Source: Calothrix sp. PCC 7103 (GTDB taxonomy: Bacteria; Cyanobacteriota; Cyanobacteriia; Cyanobacteriales; Nostocaceae). From it: a stretch of DNA of 64,000 nucleotides. Each line of letters starts with the position of its first letter. The first letter of the stretch is position 1. Under the pieces are notes generated by a model that worked only from the letters and a program-made list of their open reading frames with translations, had not been told where the DNA came from and searched no databases. This document shows positions 44,407-53,200 of this stretch, piece after piece. The translations under genes and the position numbers were made by a program. The DNA lies in the NCBI RefSeq assembly GCF_000331305.1, contig NZ_KB217478.1:2949776-3013775 (forward strand), given 5' to 3'.

Positions 44407-44985
44407 TTTTAACGGCTTGTAGCATAGGCATTTCGCCTGTGCAGTCATATCATGTCCGGTTGCTTGCCCATAATTCCCGACAATGTAGAGACGCGATTAA
44501 TCGCGTCTCTACGATGGTTTTATTATGGTTATGTACCCGGACATGATATCATGTTTTTTTTACCACAGAGACGCAGAGTACACACAGAGAGTATAAGAGG
44601 ATTGAACTACGCTCGTCACAAAGAGAAGAGTTAAGAGAATGATATATACATCGATAATGATATGTTTATATAACATACATGCTTGCTTGTAAATTTGTGA
44701 TTTGCACACTCACGGCATGTATTTTATCACACCATTAAAGCATGGGCGTACTACTAGTAATAAGTTTATTCATAAAGTTTTGTTGGGTTTTCCTTCGGAA
44801 CACTACGTGAGCGTAAAGCTTCCACCCACCCTACGAATATTAGCGCACTGAGTAGTATTGATTTCCAGCCTAATTGAGTAAATTGAAGCTAAATAATCGA
44901 AATGCGAAATACAACAATTTACAAAAAATAAAAACCCCCCTTATTAAGGCAGGGCGTGTATGCAAATTTTTTAATCTTGATCAAC
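44407..44985. other. 579-bp repeat-packed spacer
   Basis: Contains, in order: a GTAGCATAGGCAT..CCTGTGCAG repeat (44418-44443), nested palindromes (44446-44552), a CACAGAG-type short tandem repeat (44560-44591), and AT-rich DNA. The latter possibly holds a hairpin at 44840-44870. No gene is supported; the ORFs at 44452-44634 and 44874-45197 run through repeats or antisense to the CO2 hydration gene. Confidence 0.6.
44446..44552. repeat. Nested palindromes: ATCATGTCCGG arms around a perfect 28-nt palindrome
   Basis: The outer arms ATCATGTCCGG (near 44449-44459) and CCGGACATGAT (near 44537-44547) enclose the perfect palindrome GTAGAGACGCGATT plus its complement at 44485-44512. The inner unit belongs to the same family as 24700-24730. 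Confidence 0.75.
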
Positions 44986-46308
44986 TTAACGATAATCAGG
45001 GTTTTGAATTTGGCGTAAGCGTGCGGCGTCGCGCATTCCATATTCAGGACGGCAGAAGCGATTTATTTGCATTTCAAAGAATTCGCGGTTTGCTTGTAAG
45101 TGTTTGGGGTTGGGGTCATCTAATGGGTATAACAAGGCAGTTCGCAATGCTTGAATTACTGCTGACGTTACGTTATACATTGACCGTTGGAAGGTAATAC
45201 CCAATTGAATTAGTATGTCCTCATCACCACGGCAATGTTGAAGGTAATAATCTTTAAGATATTTGGGTAAGAAATGCAACATGTCTTGCATTAATAATGT
45301 TGGTGGAATACCAGCTGTACCTACTGGGAATACGTCAGCATAAAGGATTCCGTAGTGGAAGTCTGTTTGTTTGTCGGGCACTTGCCCTGCTTGGGCGTTG
45401 TATGATTTTGTACCTCGGAATGGTGCAGTACGATAAAATACGGCTTCGACGTAGGGTAGCGCTGCTTCGTATAGCCAGGTGAAACCTTTTGATTTAGGAA
45501 TGACTTCGTAGCATTCACCGTCTACGTATACGTGGTGGTAAATTGGGCGCCCAGCAATAGCGAAAATTCCATTTACCAAGAAGTTCATTGCGTCGGGTAC
45601 ACCTTTGAAACCACCTTCGTCGTAAATATCCGACATTTCAAAGAACACAGGCGCCATTACTTCCCAGAATAAACCTAGGTTCGAGTAATATGACATTTGG
45701 CGGCATTGTTCGATGAACATTTCTGGGAATAATTTGTACATTCCCAGCATTAAGGGGTTACGTTTGAAGTACGCTTTAATGGCACGGTCGGCGTTAGCGC
45801 GGTATTCGTCCGAGTCTAGATATGCATCGAATTGGTTGACAGGAGCATACATGTGACGATGCCATAACATCGCGCGCATACAAGCTTCAGCAAACTCCAT
45901 ATTTACCCGGTCGTGTAAGAGGTGATGGAGTAGCTTTGGCATTTTTATGGTTTCACCCTTTTCCATAAACTCTAAAAGTTCAGGGTGCGCTGTTGCAGGA
46001 CCACGCCAAATTCTTAAGTCAGCATCATCTCCAGCATAATGGTTGTGACGCTGTAAGTATTCATCTGAAATAAAATATTTGAAAAATGGAAATGGGTCTA
46101 AGAATACTTGTTCGGCAATATAAAGTAAGTCACGCCAGTAAAAATCCATTGGCACAGCGTAAGCTTTATATATACCAATGATTTGCATTAAGTTTTCTGG
46201 CGTATCTGGCAGCATTGAACCACCCGCTTCCAAACGATGAATGACATCGGCAAACTCGTGAGTTGAAGGTGGTAGTTTAGTCGTTTGTTTTTCAGGAGTT
46301 AATACCAT
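44986..46308 (-). CDS. CO2 hydration protein (ChpX/ChpY = CupB/CupA family)
   Basis: 440 residues, full length. The whole protein matches the Chp/Cup family, whose members sit on the specialised NDH-1 complex of thylakoid or cytoplasmic membrane and convert CO2 to bicarbonate using photosynthetic electron flow. Typical stretches are FYWRDLLYIAEQVFLDPFPF, MRAMLWHRHMYAPVNQFDAY with metal-binding-type His/Arg residues, and GRPIYHHVYVDGECYEVIPK. It follows ndhF and ndhD on the same strand, 123 bp after ndhD. No cupS gene follows, which favours the constitutive CupB/ChpX set over the inducible CupA/ChpY one; sequence alone does not settle it. Confidence 0.93.
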   Translation of the reverse strand: MVLTPEKQTTKLPPSTHEFADVIHRLEAGGSMLPDTPENLMQIIGIYKAYAVPMDFYWRDLLYIAEQVFLDPFPFFKYFISDEYLQRHNHYAGDDADLRIWRGPATAHPELLEFMEKGETIKMPKLLHHLLHDRVNMEFAEACMRAMLWHRHMYAPVNQFDAYLDSDEYRANADRAIKAYFKRNPLMLGMYKLFPEMFIEQCRQMSYYSNLGLFWEVMAPVFFEMSDIYDEGGFKGVPDAMNFLVNGIFAIAGRPIYHHVYVDGECYEVIPKSKGFTWLYEAALPYVEAVFYRTAPFRGTKSYNAQAGQVPDKQTDFHYGILYADVFPVGTAGIPPTLLMQDMLHFLPKYLKDYYLQHCRGDEDILIQLGITFQRSMYNVTSAVIQALRTALLYPLDDPNPKHLQANREFFEMQINRFCRPEYGMRDAARLRQIQNPDYR

Positions 46309-46431
46309 CGAGATTCCCTTATTTTTGATTTTAATGGGGGGGTTTACGATATCCTCGTTATAAAAGAAAGATATTGGTTAACCCGCCCCTACTTTACGTA
46401 GTTTCAAAGTATGAAAAGTCTCTACAATTTT

Positions 46432-47931
46432 TTATTTCATTGCTACTTGTGGGGTGACTGTTTTTTCTATGGCTGGAATTGCTGCAACCATTGCGGTGGT
46501 GGTTGTTTCACTCCAACGTACTAAGTTATTGGGCTGGAAACCTAGGTATATAATTAATGCTGCCAAGATTAAACCGGGGATTTTCTCTGACCACAATGTG
46601 CGGGGGTAATATGCTAAGTTGTTGTCTAATTTACCGAAGCAGGTGCGGTTGAGCAAAATCACAAAATATACTGCTGTTAAACCTGTGGCTACTACACACA
46701 TTAATGTAGCGATGGGAAACACAGCAAAACTACCTTGGAAAACTATAAACTCTGCTACAAACCCTGTCATTCCTGGAATACCCGCGCTTGCCATACCACC
46801 AAGTACTAATAAAGCACTTGTTAAAGGTAAACCGCGAATGGGACTCATCAAACCGTTGAGTTGGTCTAGTTCTCGTGTACCCGCTTTAGCTTCAACGACT
46901 CCAACAAGGTGGAATAGCATGGCTAAAATTAGACCGTGACTCACCATTTGGGCAACGGCGCCAACGAGTGCAAGAGGTGTACTAGCAGCAGCAGCGAGTA
47001 AAATGTAACCCATGTGACCAACCGAACTGTAAGCAACCATGCGCTTAATGTCCTTTTGAGCAACAGCGGTGACTGTTCCGTAGACGGCACTAGCGGCGCC
47101 CCAAATTGCTAAAGTTGGTGCAATAACGCTCCATGCATCCGGGAACAGACCTAAACCAAATCTGAGTAAACCGTAAGTTCCAAGTTTTGCTAAAACACCA
47201 CCAAGAAGAATTGCTATTGGTGCAGATGCTTCAACATAAGCATCAGGCAACCAAGTGTGGAATGGAACCAAAGGTATTTTTATGCCAAAGCCAATTACAA
47301 CTCCAACTAAAAGTAGCAATTGTAGTCCACTTGACAAACCTTGAACCGAAATAGTGTCCATTGCAAAGCTTTTAGCGCCTGTCAGCCATACTATTCCTAA
47401 GAAGCTTGCTAAAATCAAGGCACCTGAAACAGCAGTATAAATTAAGAATTTAATTCCTGCGTAAGCACGTCTTTCACCACCCCAAATAGAAATAAGCAGG
47501 TAGAAAGGAATTAATTCAAATTCATAGAACAGGAAGAATAGTAGTAGATTCTGTGCTGCAAACGCTCCTGCAACTCCACCACTAATAAGTAGAATTAGTG
47601 AGTAAAAAAGTCTGGGACGCTCTGTTTGTTTACTACTGCTGTAAATGGCAATCCAAGTAAGAAAGCTATTTAGTACCAACATCAGAATAGATAAACCATC
47701 TGCTCCCAGTTGATAGTTCAAACCGAGAGTTTCATTCCAAGGTAGATACTCAGTTAACTGCATCCCTGGATTGGTAACATCAAATTTCAGTAAGATAAAC
47801 AGGTTCCAAAGAAAAACTAATCCTGCAATAAACAAGCTTACAAACCGAACATTACCCGCAGGCAGCTTTTTCGGAAGTAAAGCAACTACTAACGCACCTA
47901 AAATTGGCGCCCCAATTAAAACGCTTAACAT
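46432..47931 (-). CDS. ndhD: NDH-1 subunit 4 (NdhD3/NdhD4 type)
   Basis: 499 residues with about 14 membrane helices and proton-pump features of the NuoM/NdhD family. Visible features are the conserved FLLFYEFELIPFYLLISIWG helix with a key Glu, the lysine-containing HTWLPDAYVEASAPIAILLGG segment, and KDIKRMVAYSSVGHMGYIL. It would carry protons in the distal membrane arm of a CO2-uptake NDH-1 complex. It lies 53 bp after ndhF (a GGTGGGCAGTGCCCACC hairpin lies between) and 123 bp before the CO2 hydration gene. This ndhF-ndhD-Cup order defines a CO2-uptake variant (NdhD3 or D4) rather than the respiratory NdhD1/D2. Confidence 0.93.
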   Translation of the reverse strand: MLSVLIGAPILGALVVALLPKKLPAGNVRFVSLFIAGLVFLWNLFILLKFDVTNPGMQLTEYLPWNETLGLNYQLGADGLSILMLVLNSFLTWIAIYSSSKQTERPRLFYSLILLISGGVAGAFAAQNLLLFFLFYEFELIPFYLLISIWGGERRAYAGIKFLIYTAVSGALILASFLGIVWLTGAKSFAMDTISVQGLSSGLQLLLLVGVVIGFGIKIPLVPFHTWLPDAYVEASAPIAILLGGVLAKLGTYGLLRFGLGLFPDAWSVIAPTLAIWGAASAVYGTVTAVAQKDIKRMVAYSSVGHMGYILLAAAASTPLALVGAVAQMVSHGLILAMLFHLVGVVEAKAGTRELDQLNGLMSPIRGLPLTSALLVLGGMASAGIPGMTGFVAEFIVFQGSFAVFPIATLMCVVATGLTAVYFVILLNRTCFGKLDNNLAYYPRTLWSEKIPGLILAALIIYLGFQPNNLVRWSETTTTAMVAAIPAIEKTVTPQVAMK

Positions 47932-47959
47932 AAATTCATTTATTGATGGTCTAAATAAG

Positions 47960-47983
47960 GTGGGCAGTGCCCACCCTACATGG
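47960..47983. repeat. Hairpin between ndhF and ndhD
   Basis: GGTGGGCA and TGCCCACC arms, adjacent, in the 53-bp gap between ndhF and ndhD. It may attenuate or stabilise the message, or be a small repeat. Confidence 0.6.
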
Positions 47984-47984
47984 T

Positions 47985-49871
47985 TTATTGAGGAAGTAAA
48001 GAAACAGAAGCGGACATTAAATTCATAAATTCGTCTCCCCAGAATTGCCAGGTAACGAAGGCGCCTAATAGACTAACTCCAAGCAAAATAGTTAATGCGT
48101 AGAATTGTGTTTGTCCAGAGTTACTGTATTTGAGTCCTTCACCACCACCAAGGGAAATTAAACCAAATAGGTTGACGATACCATCAACGACGAAGCGGTC
48201 AACAATATCGGTAAGTTTTGATATTAAATCGACACCCAATACTATGCTCGCACGGTATAGCTTGGGAGTGTAAAAATCGTAAGCAAGTAAGTTTTGTAGA
48301 GGTTGCAGCGGAAGTTTAACTGGTTTGGGAATGAAGTCACCCAAGTAAATCACACCACCAATGCTTACACCAAATATACTCGACCATATCAGCAACAGAG
48401 CTACATCTTTATTTAGTACTGCCCAAGAAGGTAGTAAAGAGAAGCTTTCTAGTATCAATGGTAAGTGCAATACAAATCCAGCTAAAATAACCATCGGTAA
48501 TACCATTGGCCAGAAAACTTCAGGAGAGCGTTCACTCATTTGTTTAGCTTTACCACCCCAAATTAAACCAAATTCACGGGTTAAGCTAAATGCCGTTAAA
48601 GCATTAACGAAAATAATGACTCCAACTAAAAGAGGATTCGTTGTCCAAAGTGCGTCTGCGAGTTTGAGTAGTGCCCAAAAAGAACCTAATGGTGGGAAAC
48701 CAATCAATCCAAGGGCGCCTACAATAAAAGCTAGACCAGAAATTGGACGACGCGACCACAAACCACCAAGTTGAGTAACATCTTGAGTAATGCTATTCCA
48801 AACAATTCCACCAGTAGACATTACTAACAATGCTGCTGATAAAGCATGGCTAAGTACCAGTAACAATGCAGCTTCGTCTTGCTGAGTTCCTACAGCAATG
48901 AATATTAAACCCATGTAAGCACTTACCGAATATGACTGACAGCGCTTAACATCGATTTGTGCTATGGCAATAAGTGAAGCTCCTATTGCTGTTACAGAAC
49001 CAATAGCTACTATTGCACCTGATACAAATGGCGATAAGCTGAATACTGGTTGTAATTCTATTAAAACCCAGGCGCCGGAAGCAACAACAACCGAGTTCCG
49101 CAAAATTGTACTTGGTACAGGCCCTTCCATAGCTTCATCCAACCACAAGTGCAGTGGAAATTGCGCGCACTTACCCATTGGACCTGCGATTAACGCTAAA
49201 CAAACTAAAGAAATTATTGTAGGGTTAACATTGGCAGTTTGTGCCCACTGCGCTAAATCTGTATAGTTCCAAGTTTGTGCTAAAGGATATATACCCAATA
49301 CACCCATTAACAAAATTAAATCACCTATCCGTTTTGTCAGGAATGCATCGCGCGCTCCTGTCACCACTAGAGGTTGGCTAAACCATAGTCCAACTAATAA
49401 ATAAGTTCCCAGCGTTAATATTTCTAAAACTACATAACTACAGAACAAACTATTAGAAAGAGCTAAACAACATAACCCCCCTTCAAACAAACCCAACAAA
49501 GAGAAGAAACGTCCCCAACCCCAGTCCATTTCCATGTACCCGATGGCGTAAATTTGTGCTAAGAAATTTAATCCACACAGTACAGTCATCGCAGCAACGT
49601 TGACGGATGTTACCTCTATATCTATTGATATATTTAACCCAGCGGTTGAAAGCCAAGGGATAAATATTTCTTGCGGTGGATGGTTCCAAGTCCCAGTTAG
49701 TGCTAAAGCGCTATGAATAAACGATGTAAACGTCATAACTAGGTTGGCATAACCAGCTGGTCTTGGACCTGTGACACGATTGACCCCAGGCGACCAAAGT
49801 AAGGCTATAAGCCCGCCCAGAAGGGCATAGCATGGCACCAACCAAATGGTGTCAAGCAAGTACTGTATCAT
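47985..49871 (-). CDS. ndhF: NDH-1 subunit 5 (NdhF3/NdhF4 type)
   Basis: 628 residues, the length of CO2-uptake NdhF variants. Around 16 membrane helices are visible. Family signatures include MTVLCGLNFLAQIYAIGYME, the LTLGTYLLVGLWFSQPLVVT helix, MGKCAQFPLHLWLDEAMEGP with the pump residues, and the VKRCQSYSVSAYMGLIFIAV segment. The C-terminal long amphipathic helix region (FYTPKLYRASIVLGVDLISK) is present. NdhF is the distal proton-pumping subunit to which the CO2 hydration protein docks. It is the first gene of the three-gene set, preceded by 430 bp without another gene; an ISL3 element sits just beyond that spacer. Confidence 0.93.
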   Translation of the reverse strand: MIQYLLDTIWLVPCYALLGGLIALLWSPGVNRVTGPRPAGYANLVMTFTSFIHSALALTGTWNHPPQEIFIPWLSTAGLNISIDIEVTSVNVAAMTVLCGLNFLAQIYAIGYMEMDWGWGRFFSLLGLFEGGLCCLALSNSLFCSYVVLEILTLGTYLLVGLWFSQPLVVTGARDAFLTKRIGDLILLMGVLGIYPLAQTWNYTDLAQWAQTANVNPTIISLVCLALIAGPMGKCAQFPLHLWLDEAMEGPVPSTILRNSVVVASGAWVLIELQPVFSLSPFVSGAIVAIGSVTAIGASLIAIAQIDVKRCQSYSVSAYMGLIFIAVGTQQDEAALLLVLSHALSAALLVMSTGGIVWNSITQDVTQLGGLWSRRPISGLAFIVGALGLIGFPPLGSFWALLKLADALWTTNPLLVGVIIFVNALTAFSLTREFGLIWGGKAKQMSERSPEVFWPMVLPMVILAGFVLHLPLILESFSLLPSWAVLNKDVALLLIWSSIFGVSIGGVIYLGDFIPKPVKLPLQPLQNLLAYDFYTPKLYRASIVLGVDLISKLTDIVDRFVVDGIVNLFGLISLGGGEGLKYSNSGQTQFYALTILLGVSLLGAFVTWQFWGDEFMNLMSASVSLLPQ

Positions 49872-50299
49872 TAACTTACCTCTAGATTTGCAGCATTAAA
49901 CCAGGGGCTGTTCCCATCAACCTAAATTCAGGCACCCCAAAAATTGCAACTTATGCAAATTTATATTTAATTAATCTTATTAGTTATAGGGTAACTTTAT
50001 ATGGCTCAAAATGGAATTATTATTTGAAAAAAATCAACGATAGATGCTCTAACTTTTTCTTATATCAAGCATCATCACTATATCTAATCTTTACTATCGT
50101 ATCTCGTCTATGGATTTATTTAACTCTATCCATAATGGTTCGCGCGCGTCAATCCAGTGTATTCGTTACCTCTATCCTGAACTATTAGGTCTTATTTATC
50201 ATTTATAAATAGATTTTCTCTAGAAAAAGTATTTAGTTGTTTTAGATGCTTAATCGTAGATTTTTGTAAATAAGCAAATGTACTTTTATTAAAAAAACT
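49872..50299. other. 428-bp AT-rich spacer upstream of ndhF
   Basis: Probable promoter region of the CO2-uptake genes. No clear LysR-type (CcmR/NdhR-like) box can be asserted. It is bounded on the left by ndhF and on the right by the ISL3 insertion, whose target duplicate AAAAAACT starts at 50292. Confidence 0.45.
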
Positions 50300-51735
50300 G
50301 GCTCTTCAGTACTTGTTATGCTAAACTAACAATTAAAGTGCCAAGCTAATAAGCATCGAACTCGGAAATTTTCAAAATTTCTAAACCCATAAGCCGAGCG
50401 CTTAATTAATTTTATTTTATTATTAATACCTTCAACGGCGCCGCTAGTCGTGCCATTATCAAAATAAGCAATAATTTCATCAAACCAACGAATAAAAGTG
50501 TTATTGCTATTTGGAAAATATGTTTTAGCTTTTGAAAGCCACATACCTAATTTAAATACTGCTGGATACCAATGATTAGTTTTATTAAAAATTTTTCTAA
50601 GTTTTTCCTTTAATTCATGCATCATTTTTAAAGTAGGAGATACAGCTTTTACTTGAATTAATTTCTTTATTTGTTCTTCATTTAAGTCCTTTTCATTTTT
50701 AAGTAAAGCATATTTACTATTTTTCAATCCTTCTAATATTTTTTCATATTCATCTTTCTTTTCAGATGTTTCTGCTAATTTAATTAGTTCCTCTATTTTG
50801 TACTTTTCTCTCTTCCTCTGTGTGTCTAATTCTTTATTTACTTGCACCATTACGTGAAATCTATCGGCGACGACTTGAACGTTAGGCATTAATTCTATCA
50901 CTAAATTTTTGTACCCTTGCCATAAATCTATACTCACTTCCTTAATTTGCTCTAACACCTCAACTCCCCAACTGATAAGAACTTCCTCGATTACTCCTTG
51001 TGTACGTGCGTTCAAAATAGCGATTGGTTTAGATGTATCTAAATCTATTAACACTGCACAGTAGTTACCCTTTCCTTTTCTTAAAGCTATTTCATCAATT
51101 CCCAGCCTTTTTAAATTCTTAGGTTTTGTTAAATTTAGTTTTTCAGATGCATCTTTTAACATTCTTTCTATCTCTTCTGTTGTGACTATACCTTTTGATG
51201 CCACGCTATGTATGTCGTTTTCTAAAACTTCTTGTATTATTTTGTTTGCAAGGCGATTTGTATAGGTTCTTTTCTTTCTTGCAAACTCAAATTCTTCACT
51301 AAACGGTTTTTTACAAATTCTACATTTAAATTGGCGCCGATTTATTTCTAAAAAAATTGGTTTCTCTCCAAAAGGTAAATCTTTAATAATATGACGATGG
51401 TTTTGATGTAGTTTATGACTCTCCGTACCACAAGATGGACATACACTATACAGCTTTATTGGCTCTGTTCGTAAAATTATTCCAATTTCGTTATAAATGC
51501 TGTGCGATATAACTTTTACTTCGTCTATATCCAGAATTTGTGATAAGATTTTTATATCTTTTTTATTAGTCATGACTGTAAATGTACCCTAAAATACAAT
51601 GAACGTACATACAGTCAATAATAAATAAGACTTACAAGTCAATCCTATCAAGCATTTTTGTAATATTTTTTACAATAAATTAATAATAGTTGACATCTTT
51701 ATTTAACAATTTAGCATAACAACTACTGAAGAACC
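50300..51735 (-). mobile_element. Complete ISL3-family insertion sequence with 26-bp inverted ends and 8-bp target duplication
   Basis: The left end 50300-50325 (GGCTCTTCAGTACTTGTT...) and right end 51710-51735 match as inverted repeats in 24 of 26 positions. The element is flanked by perfect direct repeats AAAAAACT at 50292-50299 and 51736-51743; 8-bp duplications are usual for ISL3. Total length is 1436 bp, with one intact transposase gene. Perfect target duplication argues for a single, fairly recent insertion. Confidence 0.95.
50326..51573 (-). CDS. ISL3 family transposase
   Basis: 415 residues, full length. An N-terminal zinc-ribbon (SVCPSCGTESHKL, then FKCRICKKPF) is followed by an HTH-like region. 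The catalytic DDE core is visible: Asp in RLGIDEIALRKGKG, Asp in QVVADRFHVMVQVN, and Glu in SGAVEGINNKIKLIKR. A lysine-rich helical insertion sits between the second D and the E (about 250-330). The protein should cut and rejoin the element ends at 50300 and 51735. The gene holds GGCGCC sites at about 50438 and 51333, so it shares the host genome's word bias, suggesting long residence in this or a related genome. Confidence 0.95.
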   Translation of the reverse strand: MTNKKDIKILSQILDIDEVKVISHSIYNEIGIILRTEPIKLYSVCPSCGTESHKLHQNHRHIIKDLPFGEKPIFLEINRRQFKCRICKKPFSEEFEFARKKRTYTNRLANKIIQEVLENDIHSVASKGIVTTEEIERMLKDASEKLNLTKPKNLKRLGIDEIALRKGKGNYCAVLIDLDTSKPIAILNARTQGVIEEVLISWGVEVLEQIKEVSIDLWQGYKNLVIELMPNVQVVADRFHVMVQVNKELDTQRKREKYKIEELIKLAETSEKKDEYEKILEGLKNSKYALLKNEKDLNEEQIKKLIQVKAVSPTLKMMHELKEKLRKIFNKTNHWYPAVFKLGMWLSKAKTYFPNSNNTFIRWFDEIIAYFDNGTTSGAVEGINNKIKLIKRSAYGFRNFENFRVRCLLAWHFNC

Positions 51736-51808
51736 AAAAAACTTAACTTTTTCTATTATCATATAAATAAAAATCAAATTTAATTATCATTATCATTATC
51801 ATTAGTAA

Positions 51809-51881
51809 TCTTGTAGAGTGGGCATCCTTGCCCGTTCTAATATAAAGACGTTAGGACAGGCAGGATGCCTATCCTACAAGA
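51809..51881. repeat. Inverted-repeat element between IS and small membrane gene
   Basis: CTTGTAG plus AGTGGGCATCCTTGCCC on the left pairs with GGACAGGCAGGATGCC plus CTACAAG on the right around a short centre. Just left of it lies an ATCATT microsatellite (51785-51809). Related GGCAGGATG words occur near 27214 and 60243. Confidence 0.65.
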
Positions 51882-51890
51882 TATAAAAAT

Positions 51891-52088
51891 TTATAGCTTG
51901 ATGAATGAGGGTGTAAACTTTAAATCAGCGGTCTGGGTATATATTACTAATGGATTATTGAGCATACCGACAGGCGCCGGTTTCATTTCTCCTCTAAAAT
52001 CAAGGAACTGGACTATGATTAGATAAGCGACAGCTAAAATAATAGAGATGGCGCCAGTAAGTACAGCGACTATTTTGGAGCGGTTCAT
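51891..52088 (-). CDS. Small conserved-looking membrane protein
   Basis: 65 residues. A short basic start (MNRSKIVAV) leads into one hydrophobic helix (LTGAISIILAVAYLIIVQFL), then a polar tail (DFRGEMKPAPVGML). The form, one N-terminal helix and a tail, resembles small single-helix proteins conserved among cyanobacteria; no function is known. Its stop is next to the inverted-repeat element. Its neighbour on the same strand, the GT2 gene, starts at 53137 and ends 33 bp before this start codon, so the two could be co-transcribed. Confidence 0.65.
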   Translation of the reverse strand: MNRSKIVAVLTGAISIILAVAYLIIVQFLDFRGEMKPAPVGMLNNPLVIYTQTADLKFTPSFIKL

Positions 52089-52120
52089 TAAGATTTCCTA
52101 CCTAAGCAATGATATTAATT

Positions 52121-53137
52121 TTACGTTGCATCCCCTAAATTGTTGCTTTTAAGTTCTGTAAATGTATCTATAATTGAACTGAGAGATTTTTTAGCAATTA
52201 GAATAAAGCAAACTATTTGTTCGGTGCGTCGAAACCCTATAACCGCTTGGAGACGGTGATAGATACCATTTTTGCTATTACCTTGAAAATCTGGGCAACG
52301 TTTGAGTGCAGCATCTAATAATTTGAGGTATAGCGAGTAGTCTTCAAACAGTGAGTATCGTGCCATATCGAAGTAACCAGCTGCTAACGCACGTTGATAA
52401 TTGCTCGAAAGTCGTTTATTTTGTACTAATTTACGTTCTGCTTTTTCTAAAACAACACAGTGACCCATTACCCAGCGTGGTCGAGAAACTGTTGAGACAG
52501 TGACGTTACCATAACGTCTATATATAGAATAGCAGCCAGGTTGATACATAACTTTGGCGCCACGCATGACAATAGAGATAAAAAAGTCCCTATCTTGTGC
52601 AGTGCTAAGTGTTTCATCCCATCCATCACTACGTTGAATAGTTTTACGTCTGTAAAGTAAAGCTGCTACAGCAACCCACCATGTACCAAGTAAAGATTCG
52701 AGAATATCAGTTTGCTGTCCAGTAATTTTGATATCACCAAGCTTATAGCTACCGTTACTGTAATGATATTGATGACGCCAGTCTCCGTAAACAACATCGG
52801 CGCCTGTAGATTCGAGAAAATCAACTTGACGTTTTATCTTTTCCGGTAGAATATAATCATCTGCGTCTAAAAATTGGATGTATTCGCCTTTTGATAAAGA
52901 GAAACCAACGTTGCGCGCATGGTTTCCTCCTGTGTGGGGAATTTGGCGCCAGATAATATTATTATACTTTTCAGCATAACTCTTGATAATTTCTAGAGAA
53001 TTGTCTTTAGAACCATCATCGATAATGATAATCTCAATATTTGGATAAGTTTGCCATAAACAACTTACGATGGCTTCGGCTATCCACTGGGTAGCATTAT
53101 AACAAGGTATGATAATTGAAACAAGTTTAGTAGACAT
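52121..53137 (-). CDS. Glycosyltransferase family 2
   Basis: 338 residues. GT-A fold signatures are VSIIIPCYNATQWIAEAIVS at the start, the IIDDGSKDNSLEI nucleotide-sugar loop and the metal-binding FLDADDYILPEKI (DxD). TAQDRDFFISIVMRG further along is typical of the acceptor-side helix. Such enzymes add a sugar from a UDP- or GDP-donor to a growing surface glycan or lipid-linked intermediate at the cytoplasmic face. It belongs to the block with an ABC glycan exporter and a GT4 gene, all on the minus strand, which suggests assembly and export of one polysaccharide or glycan. The exact sugar cannot be predicted. The gap to the ABC gene contains an AAGCACTGAAGTGCTT palindrome. Confidence 0.9.
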   Translation of the reverse strand: MSTKLVSIIIPCYNATQWIAEAIVSCLWQTYPNIEIIIIDDGSKDNSLEIIKSYAEKYNNIIWRQIPHTGGNHARNVGFSLSKGEYIQFLDADDYILPEKIKRQVDFLESTGADVVYGDWRHQYHYSNGSYKLGDIKITGQQTDILESLLGTWWVAVAALLYRRKTIQRSDGWDETLSTAQDRDFFISIVMRGAKVMYQPGCYSIYRRYGNVTVSTVSRPRWVMGHCVVLEKAERKLVQNKRLSSNYQRALAAGYFDMARYSLFEDYSLYLKLLDAALKRCPDFQGNSKNGIYHRLQAVIGFRRTEQIVCFILIAKKSLSSIIDTFTELKSNNLGDAT

Positions 53138-53179
53138 AATAATATAGTTATATGAAGGTTATATGAAGAGTTTTTGTGG

Positions 53180-53200
53180 TAAGCACTGAAGTGCTTATTA
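53180..53200. repeat. AAGCACTGAAGTGCTT palindrome
   Basis: Short palindrome between the GT2 and ABC ATPase genes. The same word appears twice at 58663-58711 upstream of the membrane-protein pair, so it is an interspersed repeat here. Confidence 0.6.

Noticed and set aside
46619-49266. Plus-strand ORFs opposite ndhD and ndhF
   Set aside because: Antisense shadows of strongly conserved NDH-1 genes; no starts or motifs of their own.
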